Source: Gammaproteobacteria bacterium (GTDB taxonomy: Bacteria; Pseudomonadota; Gammaproteobacteria; Steroidobacterales; Steroidobacteraceae). From it: DNA of 7,395 bases. Made by a program: the position numbers and the translations under genes. The stretch lies in NCBI GenBank assembly GCA_030830595.1, contig JAURMS010000339.1, forward strand, positions 1-7,395, written 5' to 3'. This document shows positions 1-6,087 of the stretch, one piece after another. The notes beneath the pieces were generated by a model. The model ran no database searches. It saw nothing but the letters and a program-made list of their open reading frames with translations, and was not told the origin of the DNA. Position 1 is the stretch's first letter; each line of letters starts with the position of its first letter.

Positions 1-1
1 T

Positions 2-211
2 GATGCAGCCAAGGCGATCGAAGCCTTGAACGGTCACAGCATGGGTGGTCGTCAGTTGCGCGTCACCGAGGCCCAGGATCGCCCCCGGCTGGGTGGTGGC
101 GCTGGCCGTCCCGGTGGCGGCGGTGGCTATCGCGGCGGTGGCGGCGGTGGCGGTGGCGGCTATCGCGGCGGTGGCGGCGGTGGCGGCGGCGGCGGCGGTG
201 GCCGCTGGTAA
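2..211 (+). CDS. RRM-type RNA-binding protein with glycine-rich tail (3' end only)
   Basis: This is the C-terminal part of a small RNA-binding protein; the gene enters from the left edge, so the start and the RNP motifs are outside the window. The first visible residues (AAKAIEALNGHSMGGRQLRV) match the last helix and strand of an RNA recognition motif, where the pattern AI..LNG....GR.L.V is typical. The next residues (TEAQDRPR) lead into a tail made almost only of glycine, with two YR pairs, ending in RW. This layout matches the short bacterial glycine-rich RRM proteins (Rbp type), which bind single-stranded RNA and are often linked to cold or stress responses; the role here is inferred from the family. 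A strong terminator follows 24 bases after the stop. The gene converges on the minus-strand operon. Reading frame and family are secure; the exact function is not. Confidence 0.85.
   Translation, partial: DAAKAIEALNGHSMGGRQLRVTEAQDRPRLGGGAGRPGGGGGYRGGGGGGGGGYRGGGGGGGGGGGGRW
125..190 (+). repeat. Two-copy 33-bp tandem repeat in the glycine-rich tail
   Basis: Two units of 33 bp (125-157 and 158-190) each encode a G-Y-R block followed by a run of glycines. The first 29 bases of the two units are identical, and the flanking DNA is further GGC/GGT codons. The 33-bp period keeps the reading frame, so gain or loss of a unit would change only tail length. Low-complexity GGC/GGT sequence of this kind is prone to replication slippage. 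Confidence 0.8.
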
Positions 212-235
212 CGCACTGCCTTCACAGGCTGATTG

Positions 236-265
236 GAAGGGCCCGCAATGCGGGCCCTTCTTTTT
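236..265 (+). terminator. Intrinsic terminator of the RRM gene
   Basis: A perfect 11-bp stem (236-246 paired with 250-260) has a 3-nt AAT loop and is followed by five T (261-265). It lies 24 bases after the stop codon at 209-211. On the minus strand the hairpin sits directly after the stop of the SDR gene (265-267) but is followed by CCAATC rather than a T run. It is therefore strong for the plus strand and at best a weak, factor-assisted stop for the converging operon. Confidence 0.93.
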
Positions 266-1140
266 CAGGGACCCTGTAGCGATTCGGTGGAGAGGGACTG
301 ACGGATCCCCTCCTCGAGCCGGCCGAACTTCGGGACGATGCCCAGTTCCTCGCGCATGCGTCGGGTGTTGACCCGCCTTGAATCGGTCAGGAAAGACCAG
401 GCCATGGGGGTCAGCACCGTCTCTGCCTCCGCTCGTTCAACCTCCGGCGGTTCGGGGAGGCCGGCGAGCCGCGCCACCATGCGCAGGTAGGTGGTGGTGC
501 TGGCGTGGTCACCATCCCCTACGTTGTAGACCCGCCCTGCCGCCCCTGGCCTCGCCCCGGCGGCGACGCAAGCCTGCACAAGGTCTGTCACGTGGATGCG
601 ATTGCCGGGGCCGGCCTCCCTCTCCCGAAGCATCGGCAGTCGGCGGGTGATGCGGTCCAGGGGTAACCGACCGGGCCCATAGATGCCCGGGACCCTGAGG
701 ATGACCCACTCGATGCCTTGGCTCCGGGCGTGCTCAATCAATGCCGCCTCGGCGTCCAGTCGGGCACGACCCCGCCACTGCGTGGGGGCGGGTGGGGTGG
801 TTTCATCCACTTCCGCGCCGCCTGCGTCGCCATAAACAGCCGTGGTGCTGAGATAGACGATGCGCTGTGGGCTGGAGCGCAGTGAGGCAAGCCAACGGCG
901 CAGCCGGTCGTCCCGGGTTGAGTCCTTCGGGGGCGGAATCATGTAGTAGGCAAGGGGTATTTCGCCCAGTTCGGCTGGCGGAAGTTCGGCGTCGAAGTCG
1001 CAGGCCACGGCATCAAAACCCATGCCACTCAGGCGGGCAGCGCTCGGGACACTGCGAGTCAGGCAGCGGACGTCGCCTGGCAGGACCCGGGCGAGCCGCT
1101 CGCCTACGTAGCCACAGCCGACGATCAGGGCGTCAGGCAT
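265..1140 (-). CDS. YeeZ-like atypical SDR family NAD(P)-dependent epimerase/reductase
   Basis: This 291-residue protein belongs to the extended/atypical short-chain dehydrogenase superfamily and resembles YeeZ-type proteins. The N-terminus MPDALIVGCGYVGERLA holds the Rossmann dinucleotide motif GxGxxG (G8, G10, G13). An Arg after the second strand (R29, in CLTRS) suggests NADP(H). Around residues 98-104 it has STTAVYG, the usual site of the active Ser/Thr and Tyr, but the residue four after Tyr103 is Gly, so the classical YxxxK lysine is missing. RVPGIYGPGR (149-158) is the typical later core motif. I chose ATG 1140 because the reading frame before it is hemD shadow and the Rossmann strand begins right after it. 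The start overlaps the hemD stop by 8 nt, implying translational coupling. It occupies the position after hemD where many gammaproteobacteria carry hemX. Substrate unknown; a simple redox role is uncertain given the missing lysine. Confidence 0.85.
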   Translation of the reverse strand: MPDALIVGCGYVGERLARVLPGDVRCLTRSVPSAARLSGMGFDAVACDFDAELPPAELGEIPLAYYMIPPPKDSTRDDRLRRWLASLRSSPQRIVYLSTTAVYGDAGGAEVDETTPPAPTQWRGRARLDAEAALIEHARSQGIEWVILRVPGIYGPGRLPLDRITRRLPMLREREAGPGNRIHVTDLVQACVAAGARPGAAGRVYNVGDGDHASTTTYLRMVARLAGLPEPPEVERAEAETVLTPMAWSFLTDSRRVNTRRMREELGIVPKFGRLEEGIRQSLSTESLQGP

Positions 1141-1933
1141 CGGGCGGTGGCCTATGCCTCGCCTCGATCCAGGTGTGCAGCGCCTCGACCAGCGCTTCAT
1201 CGGTCGGGCGCCTGGCCATGATCACCGGTGAGCCGAGGCCTAACCTGCCGGCTGCCTCGGCCACCCTCGGCGCGCCGGTCAGCAGGGCCGTCGAGTCCAT
1301 CAGTTCGCGGATGCGGGGTGTGACGATGCCAACCAGCGCATCCAGCAATTCCGAGCTGGTTGCCGTGTAGGCGTGGATGCCTCCATGTCGCCACAGCTCC
1401 TCCAGCGCCTGCAGCTGCGCGCGCTCCGGCCTGGCCGGCAGCCGACGGTAGACTTCAGCGTAGGTCACCGCGGCGCCACGTGCAGTCAGCTCCGCCCCCA
1501 GCACTTCGCGTCCCCCCTCGCCGCGCACGATGAGTATTCGCTGCCCCTTGACCTGCGCCAGTGCCGGCGCCCTGAGTAGCGCTTCACTGTCGAAACCGCC
1601 GTCCGGCACCACCCCGACCGGAAAGCCAAGGGCCTCAAGGGCCTGTGCGGTCGCCCGGCCGATGGCGGCCAGCCGCAGGTCGCGCCGATTGCCCAGCAGC
1701 GAGACGGCGCCGTATATCACCGCATTGACGCTGACGAAGATCACCAGCTGGAACCCGTCTACCGGCCCCTTGGCCGCACGCGAGCCCGGCAATTCCGCCA
1801 ACGGCTGGATTTCCAGCGCGGGCAGATAGATCGCGGTGCCGCCGCCGGACTCGATCAACCCACCCAGTCGCTGTCCCTGATGAACCGGCCTGGTCACCAG
1901 CACACCGATCCCGGCCAGCGGTTTCACTGCCAT
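1133..1933 (-). CDS. hemD: Uroporphyrinogen-III synthase
   Basis: HemD closes and inverts ring D of hydroxymethylbilane to give uroporphyrinogen III, the branch point to haem, sirohaem and cobalamin; it acts in the cytoplasm. The 266-residue length is near the family norm. The protein is poorly conserved in general, but the diagnostic landmarks are present in order: GVLVTRPVHQ at the N-terminus, FVSVNAV, AIGRATAQALEALG, VPDGGFDSEALL, LIVRGEGGREVL followed by G..V.YAEVYRR, TATSSELLDAL, and RPTDEALVEAL near the end. The start ATG 1933 (MAVKPLAGIG) overlaps the end of hemC by 10 nt. The open frame continues upstream, but that part is hemC in another frame. No strong Shine-Dalgarno sequence is visible, so translation probably depends on ribosomes arriving from hemC. 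Confidence 0.95.
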   Translation of the reverse strand: MAVKPLAGIGVLVTRPVHQGQRLGGLIESGGGTAIYLPALEIQPLAELPGSRAAKGPVDGFQLVIFVSVNAVIYGAVSLLGNRRDLRLAAIGRATAQALEALGFPVGVVPDGGFDSEALLRAPALAQVKGQRILIVRGEGGREVLGAELTARGAAVTYAEVYRRLPARPERAQLQALEELWRHGGIHAYTATSSELLDALVGIVTPRIRELMDSTALLTGAPRVAEAAGRLGLGSPVIMARRPTDEALVEALHTWIEARHRPPPDA

Positions 1934-2865
1934 GGTCGTCCGTTTGCTGGCACCTGCCCGAGTAACTCGCCTGCACCCGCGGCCAGCAAGCGGCTGGCCA
2001 ACTCCGCGCCGATCTCGGCGGCGCGAGTCCCGGGGCCGCTGACCGTATCGGCCAGCACCCGGCTTCCGTCGGGCATGCCAACGAGGCCACGCAGCGTAAG
2101 CTGGCCGCCGTCGAGTTCGGCAAAGCCGGCGATGGGTGATTGACAACTGCCCTGCAGGGCGGCCGCCATGGCTCGTTCCGCCGTGAGGCACAGTCGTGCC
2201 TCCCGATTTTCGAGCGGCGCCAGCAGCGCATGCAGCCGATGATCGGCTTCCCGGCTCTCGATACCCACGATGCCCTGACCGACGGCGGGCAGCAGCTGTT
2301 CGGGGGCGACCCGGTGGCGAATACGCGAGCCCATTCCCAGTCGCTCGAGCCCCGCCGTGGCCAGCAGGATGGCATCGAAGGCCCCCGAATCCAGTTTGGC
2401 GAGACGGGTTTGCACGTTGCCACGAAGTTGCCCGACCACGACGTCCGGGCGCAGGCGCCTCAGCTGGCACTGCCGCCGCAGGCTCGAGGTGCCGACCCGG
2501 GCCCCCGCGGGCAGGTCCTCGAGGGTCCCGTATTGGCTCGACACCAGGGCATCGCGGGGATCTGCACGCTCCAGCACCGTGGACAGGACCATGCCAGGCG
2601 GAAGTTCAGCTGGCACGTCCTTCATGGAATGGACGGCCAGGTCCGCTCGTCCCTCCAGCATCGCGACCTCGAGCTCCTTGATGAACAGGCCCTTGCCCCC
2701 CACCTCGGCCAGCGCGCGATCGAGGATCCGGTCGCCCTCGGTGACCATCGGTAGCAGTTCCACCTCGAGGCCGGGGTGGGCGGAGCGCAGACGTTCGGCG
2801 ACGTGCTCGGCCTGCCAGAGGGCGAGCGGGCTGCGACGGGTGGCAATGCGGACGCGCTGGTTCAT
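1924..2865 (-). CDS. hemC: Hydroxymethylbilane synthase (porphobilinogen deaminase)
   Basis: HemC joins four porphobilinogen molecules into hydroxymethylbilane, the substrate of HemD encoded next. The 313-residue protein is full length and all family motifs are visible: RIATRRSPLALWQAEHV (6-22, with substrate-binding Arg10/Arg11), GGKGLFIKELE (57-66), HSMKDVP (79-85) with the catalytic Asp83, GTSSLRRQ (125-132), LRGNVQTRL (147-155), and GSCQSPIAG with Cys241, which carries the dipyrromethane cofactor. The second Cys region and VGQGIVGIESR (195-205) also fit. The start ATG 2865 gives the expected N-terminus. It lies 38 nt after algR and has no Shine-Dalgarno in the usual window; a possible promoter sits in that gap. 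It overlaps hemD by 10 nt. An out-of-frame ATG just upstream (2874-2872) belongs to a frame that crosses hemC and is not a gene. Confidence 0.97.
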   Translation of the reverse strand: MNQRVRIATRRSPLALWQAEHVAERLRSAHPGLEVELLPMVTEGDRILDRALAEVGGKGLFIKELEVAMLEGRADLAVHSMKDVPAELPPGMVLSTVLERADPRDALVSSQYGTLEDLPAGARVGTSSLRRQCQLRRLRPDVVVGQLRGNVQTRLAKLDSGAFDAILLATAGLERLGMGSRIRHRVAPEQLLPAVGQGIVGIESREADHRLHALLAPLENREARLCLTAERAMAAALQGSCQSPIAGFAELDGGQLTLRGLVGMPDGSRVLADTVSGPGTRAAEIGAELASRLLAAGAGELLGQVPANGRPWQ

Positions 2866-2871
2866 CTGTGC

Positions 2872-2899
2872 ATTTTGCCATGCCCTGCGCCGGGGCCAA
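2872..2899 (-). promoter_or_regulatory. Possible sigma-70 promoter for hemC (leaderless)
   Basis: In the 38-nt algR-hemC gap the minus strand reads TTGGCC (2899-2894, 4 of 6 to the -35 consensus), a 16-nt spacer, then CAAAAT (2877-2872, 4 of 6 to the -10 consensus). Six bases later comes the hemC ATG, so transcription from it would begin at or next to the start codon. This would fit the absence of a Shine-Dalgarno sequence, but the hexamers are weak and could occur by chance. Confidence 0.3.
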
Positions 2900-2903
2900 G
2901 TGA

Positions 2904-3611
2904 TCAGCGCAGGCGTCTTTGCACCTCGGCGGCCAGCCGGCGACTCACCGGAAGCCGACCGCTGTTGCCCCGCAGGGTCAGGAACAGCTGTCCGGTGTCG
3001 TCCTTGTCGAGCGATTCCACCTTGTCGATGGCAACCAGCGCCTTGCGATGCACGCGGACGAACAGGTGCCCGAACTCCTCCTCGAGGGAGCGCAGTGAGT
3101 CCTCGATCAGGTCCTCTCCCCCGCGGTGCCTGACCACCGTGTACTTCTGCTCTGCCTGGAAGCAGTACACCTCCGCGATGGGGATGAGGCGCAATTGCTC
3201 CCGGAGCCGGGCAGTCACATGGACGCGCCTCGAGTCCGGTGTGCCCGGGCTGGTCGGCGCCAGCCGCTGCAGCAGGGCGGCCAGTCGTTCCCGCCTGACC
3301 GGCTTGAGCAGGTAGCCTGCAGCATCCGCATCGAAGGCAGCCAGCGCATGCTGTTCGAAGGCTGTGGTGAAGACCACCTTGGGGGGGGTCGGCAGCATCG
3401 CCAGGCGCCGGGCGGTCTCGAGGCCATCCGGCCCGGGCATGCGGATGTCCAGCAGCACGACGTCGGGGTGCAGGCGTCGCGCCAGGTCCAGCGCGGCATC
3501 ACCACCACCCGCCTCACCGATGCACTCCGCGCCGTCGATTTCACCGAGCAGTTCGCGCAGCCGAAGCCGGGCCGGCGCCTCGTCATCGACGACCAGGACT
3601 CGCAGGCTCAT
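2904..3611 (-). CDS. algR: LytTR-type response regulator, AlgR-like
   Basis: This 235-residue protein is a two-component response regulator. The receiver domain (about 3-115) has the acidic pair D9/D10, phosphoacceptor Asp55 in LLDIRMPGPDG, Thr82/83 and Lys103 in YLLKPV. The C-terminal part (about 130-232) is a LytTR DNA-binding domain, marked by LIPIAEVYCFQAEQKYT, then LEEEFG..FVRVHRKALVAIDKV and a closing segment RLPVSRRLAAEVQRRL. The length, domain pair and position between an AlgZ-like kinase and hemC match AlgR of Pseudomonas, which controls alginate, type IV pili and other surface traits; that the target genes are the same here is inference. The start overlaps the algZ stop by the four bases ATGA. 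The receiver coding sequence contains a run of eight C (3381-3388) across Thr75-Pro76-Pro77. Confidence 0.92.
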   Translation of the reverse strand: MSLRVLVVDDEAPARLRLRELLGEIDGAECIGEAGGGDAALDLARRLHPDVVLLDIRMPGPDGLETARRLAMLPTPPKVVFTTAFEQHALAAFDADAAGYLLKPVRRERLAALLQRLAPTSPGTPDSRRVHVTARLREQLRLIPIAEVYCFQAEQKYTVVRHRGGEDLIEDSLRSLEEEFGHLFVRVHRKALVAIDKVESLDKDDTGQLFLTLRGNSGRLPVSRRLAAEVQRRLR

Positions 3612-4705
3612 GCGGCCGGCCCTGAGGGGAACCGCAGCGTGACGTGAAAACGCCCCCCCTCATCGGTCCAGTCGAGTCGCCCTTCCCCGGGGAAAGTGAG
3701 CTGCAGGCGTTCGCGGACGTTGGCGAGCCCAATCGCGGAGCCCGACCCGGGTGTGCGACCGGTGTGGCCCCCGTGGGGATTGATCACCTCGATCACGACG
3801 AGACGGTTCTGGCGCCGCCCGCGGATCTCGATCCTGCCTCCCCCGCCCAGTCCCTCGATGCCGTGGTAAACGGCATTCTCGATCAGGGGCTGAAGGATCA
3901 GCGGGGGCACCACCGCATCCGCGGGGAGGGCGTCGACGTCCCAGTCGATGGCCAGGCGGTCTCCGAGGCGCAGGCCCTCGATCCGGCAGTAGGTCCTCGC
4001 CACCTCGAGCTCCTCGCCCAGGGGGATGAGCTCGCGGCTTTCCCTCAGGGCGGCACGGAACAATTCCGACAGGTCCGTGACGGCGTCCTCGGCCAGAGCC
4101 GGCTGGCTGCGGGTCAGGGCAGCGATGGTGTTCATGCTGTTGAAGAGGAAATGCGGTCGAATTCGTGCCTGCAGTGCGCGCACCCGCGCCGAGGCCTCGG
4201 CGATCACGTTGCGCTTCCACTGCTGGGACACGTAAAAGTAGCGCAGCGCGAGCCCCCCGGCGATGCAGCCCAGCAGCAGGTTCCTCAGGACGAAGGCCCA
4301 GGGCTCGGAAAAACTGCTGAGCGAGAGGGGCTGGAGCAGCGCATCAGCGGAGTCCGCCAGCCACCAGGCTGCCGCCGATACCAGGGCGGTGACGGCGAGG
4401 ATCAGCCCGAGTGCGGCGAGGCTGCCCGGCAGCGGGGCGAGTCGGGTCAGCAGGTTTCGGCACCCGCACAGGGCCGCGGCGGTGCCGAGGCCTGTCCACA
4501 GCAGAAACAGCGAGGTGCGGGCGAGATCCACCCAGAACAATTCACCCTCGCCAAGGCGACTCAGGGCCAGCAGCAGCGCTACCAGCTGCGCGATGATCAC
4601 GACGGCCAGGACACTGGGCGCCGTGCAGAAGTCGGGCAGGTAGAGGCGGTCCGGCCCGGACCCGCTCGGCGTGGGGCTGACCGGTTGCTCAGTCCTGCTC
4701 AGCAT
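3608..4705 (-). CDS. algZ: LytS-type sensor histidine kinase, AlgZ/FimS-like
   Basis: This 365-residue inner-membrane kinase is the likely partner of the downstream regulator. Four hydrophobic segments are visible at about 31-49, 57-80, 94-116 and 136-158, with little sequence outside the membrane, so no separate periplasmic sensor domain. The catalytic half has the His_kinase (LytS) signature RPHFLFNSMN with phospho-His185, an N-box PLIENAVYHG with Asn277, and a G-rich GSAIGLANVRERL near 322-334. Between them, where many kinases have DxGxG, it reads INPHGGHTGR, so the first glycine box is degenerate; AlgZ/FimS of Pseudomonas is also described as an atypical kinase. ATG 4705 overlaps the preceding gene by 17 nt and is the only ATG before the first membrane segment. 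A run of seven G (minus strand, 3659-3653) lies near the 3' end. Confidence 0.9.
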   Translation of the reverse strand: MLSRTEQPVSPTPSGSGPDRLYLPDFCTAPSVLAVVIIAQLVALLLALSRLGEGELFWVDLARTSLFLLWTGLGTAAALCGCRNLLTRLAPLPGSLAALGLILAVTALVSAAAWWLADSADALLQPLSLSSFSEPWAFVLRNLLLGCIAGGLALRYFYVSQQWKRNVIAEASARVRALQARIRPHFLFNSMNTIAALTRSQPALAEDAVTDLSELFRAALRESRELIPLGEELEVARTYCRIEGLRLGDRLAIDWDVDALPADAVVPPLILQPLIENAVYHGIEGLGGGGRIEIRGRRQNRLVVIEVINPHGGHTGRTPGSGSAIGLANVRERLQLTFPGEGRLDWTDEGGRFHVTLRFPSGPAA

Positions 4706-5573
4706 CGAACAGCCGGGTCTTCAGCCGGAAGATCGAGGAGATGTCCTCGTCGCCATGGCCATTGGCGATCAGCTGGTCGTACTGGTCCAGCACCGAGCTG
4801 ACCGTTGGCAGTTCAGCACCATGGCGGTGGGCCATGTCACGGCAGATCAGCAGGTCCTTGCGATGCAGCCGGACCCGAAAACCAGCCGGGAAATCACCGC
4901 GGGACATGTACGGCGCGCGGTGGACGAAATACCAGCTCGATCCCGCGCCCTGGCCGAGGGTCGAGATCACCTTGTCGAGTGGCAATCCCTCGGCCTTGGC
5001 AAAGGCCATGGCCTCGCCCACCGCTGCGATCACGCCCGCGCAGAGGATCTGGTTGGTGGCCTTGGTGGCCTGGCCATGACCGCAGGGGCCCATCAACTCG
5101 ACGGTCTTGCCCATCGCCGCCAGCACCGGCCGGGCCTTCTCGAACACCTCGCCCTCTCCACCGCACATGATGGCCAGCGTCCCCAGCCGGGCGCCCTCTA
5201 CGCCACCGCTGACCGGGCAGTCCAGGAAGCCGGCGCCGCGGGCGGCGCACAGGCTGGCCATCCGACGGGCGGTCTCGGCGCTGACCGTCGAGCAGTCGAT
5301 GACGATGCTGCCAGGTCGCAGTGACGGGGCAATGGACTCGCCGACCTGCAGGACATCACTGTCGGCGGAGACACACAGGACTGTTACCTCCACGTCGGCA
5401 GCCAGATCCTCGGCCGTCGCATGGGCCGTGACCCCGAGCTCTCGGGCCAGGGCCTCGGCCTTGGCGGGGGTGCGGTTCCAGACGCCGCCCAGGAGTCCTG
5501 CCCGGGCGAGGTTGGTGGCCATGTGGCCGCCCATCGCGCCGAGGCCGATGAATCCGGCGCGCAGCGCGCTCAC
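4689..5573 (-). CDS. 3-hydroxyisobutyrate dehydrogenase-family (beta-hydroxyacid) oxidoreductase
   Basis: The protein has about 294 residues, the usual length for this family of NAD(P)-dependent reductases of short beta-hydroxy acids or their semialdehydes (3-hydroxyisobutyrate, tartronate, succinate or glyoxylate). Visible motifs: GFIGLGAMGGHMATNLARAG (Rossmann GxGxxG, 8-27), DCSTVS (93-98), the substrate loop DCPVSGGVEGARLGT (118-132), catalytic Lys171 in GQATKATNQ, and KDL in the C-terminal domain. WNRTPAK (32-38) after the second strand lacks the Asp typical of NAD users, so NADPH use is likely. The annotated start is GTG 5573, overlapping the preceding stop as GTGA. The AAGGAG Shine-Dalgarno (5578-5573) abuts that GTG but sits 8 nt before an in-frame CTG (5564), so CTG could be the true start. 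The much longer open frame upstream is shadow of the DUF4124 gene. The exact substrate cannot be told. Confidence 0.9.
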   Translation of the reverse strand: MSALRAGFIGLGAMGGHMATNLARAGLLGGVWNRTPAKAEALARELGVTAHATAEDLAADVEVTVLCVSADSDVLQVGESIAPSLRPGSIVIDCSTVSAETARRMASLCAARGAGFLDCPVSGGVEGARLGTLAIMCGGEGEVFEKARPVLAAMGKTVELMGPCGHGQATKATNQILCAGVIAAVGEAMAFAKAEGLPLDKVISTLGQGAGSSWYFVHRAPYMSRGDFPAGFRVRLHRKDLLICRDMAHRHGAELPTVSSVLDQYDQLIANGHGDEDISSIFRLKTRLFDAEQD

Positions 5574-6052
5574 TCCTTGCAGTAGGCGTCGACGGCCTGC
5601 TTGGCCTCGAGCCTGACGGCGCTCAGCTCGCTCTCCGTCAGGTATTCGCGCTTCCCGTCGGGCCCTTCCTTGTACAGGCGCAGAGATTCTATATAGGTCT
5701 TGTAACGCTGCTGGGCCAGCTTGCATTGCTCGCTGCGGGCTTGCTGCAAGTCGCGTTCGACGGTCCGCGTGGTGTCTCGCGAGGCAGGCTCGAACCCGCT
5801 CGCCGACGTCCCTTGACTGCCGCCTGAGGCGGACGTGCCGGCTGATGGAGAGACGGATTCGACCTCACCGTCCTCGCTGTATACCACGCGTTCCTTCTGG
5901 ATCACCTCGAGCAGTCGTGCGTCGGGCTGGTCTGGTGGCAAGTCCGTGTAATGCACCTGCCCGGCGCGGTCGATCCATTTGTAGACGACGTCTGCCTGCA
6001 CGGGGGCAGCCAGCAGGCTGGTCATGACCAGGAAAAGGCCGATTCTCAGCAT
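5570..6052 (-). CDS. DUF4124 domain-containing secreted protein
   Basis: This 160-residue protein is predicted to be exported. It begins with a signal peptide, MLRIGLFLVMTSLLAAPVQA, with likely cleavage before Asp21. The mature start DVVYKWIDRAGQVHYTDLPP is the typical DUF4124 pattern (YKW.D..G..HYTD.PP). A flexible Ser/Gly-rich linker (about 67-90, with GTSASG twice) leads to a charged, probably helical segment containing Cys110 and Cys158, which could pair in the periplasm. Function is not known for this family. ATG 6052 is preceded by GGGAG at a good distance; an earlier in-frame ATG (6121) would cover the promoter region and add a non-signal extension, so I rejected it. It is the first gene of the block and overlaps the next gene by GTGA. 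Confidence 0.85.
   Translation of the reverse strand: MLRIGLFLVMTSLLAAPVQADVVYKWIDRAGQVHYTDLPPDQPDARLLEVIQKERVVYSEDGEVESVSPSAGTSASGGSQGTSASGFEPASRDTTRTVERDLQQARSEQCKLAQQRYKTYIESLRLYKEGPDGKREYLTESELSAVRLEAKQAVDAYCKE
5573..5578 (-). promoter_or_regulatory. Shine-Dalgarno AAGGAG that bears on the oxidoreductase start
   Basis: The last codons of the DUF4124 gene (AAG GAG TGA) contain a perfect AAGGAG. Its last G is also the first base of the GTG start at 5573, leaving no spacing. An in-frame CTG at 5564 lies 8 nt downstream, a good ribosome spacing. Either the GTG is used by re-initiation at the overlapping stop, or the CTG is used. Confidence 0.55.
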
Positions 6053-6060
6053 GTTGTGCA

Positions 6061-6065
6061 CTCCC
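6061..6065 (-). promoter_or_regulatory. Ribosome binding site of the DUF4124 gene
   Basis: The minus strand reads GGGAG, then 8 nt, then ATG 6052. This is the clearest normally spaced Shine-Dalgarno sequence in the seven-gene block, as expected for its first gene, and it supports the chosen start. Confidence 0.75.
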
Positions 6066-6087
6066 GTGGCTTGATTGCCGTACATCC

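Noticed and set aside
45..371. Plus-strand frame encoding an Ala/Val-rich peptide
   Set aside because: It is a frame-shifted reading of the glycine-codon repeat that then runs through the terminator and into the opposite-strand SDR gene.
1940..1948. CCGTTTGCT resembling an AlgR-binding box (CCGTTCGTC type)
   Set aside because: Only a partial match, located within coding sequence at the hemC-hemD overlap; such short matches are expected by chance.
1934..2470. Upstream extension of the hemD reading frame giving a 445-residue protein
   Set aside because: It overlaps hemC on the same strand in another frame, has low-complexity Arg/Ala/Gly composition, and the HemD family begins at MAVKPLAGIGVLVTRP.
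3644..4801. Long plus-strand open frame of 385 codons
   Set aside because: It is antisense to algZ, rich in Gln, Gly and Arg, has no recognisable domain, and is the usual shadow of a GC-rich gene.
5574..5726. N-terminal extension of the oxidoreductase frame to an ATG at 5726
   Set aside because: It lies inside the DUF4124 gene, is Arg/Ala-rich without family similarity, and the Rossmann fold starts right after the GTG/CTG.
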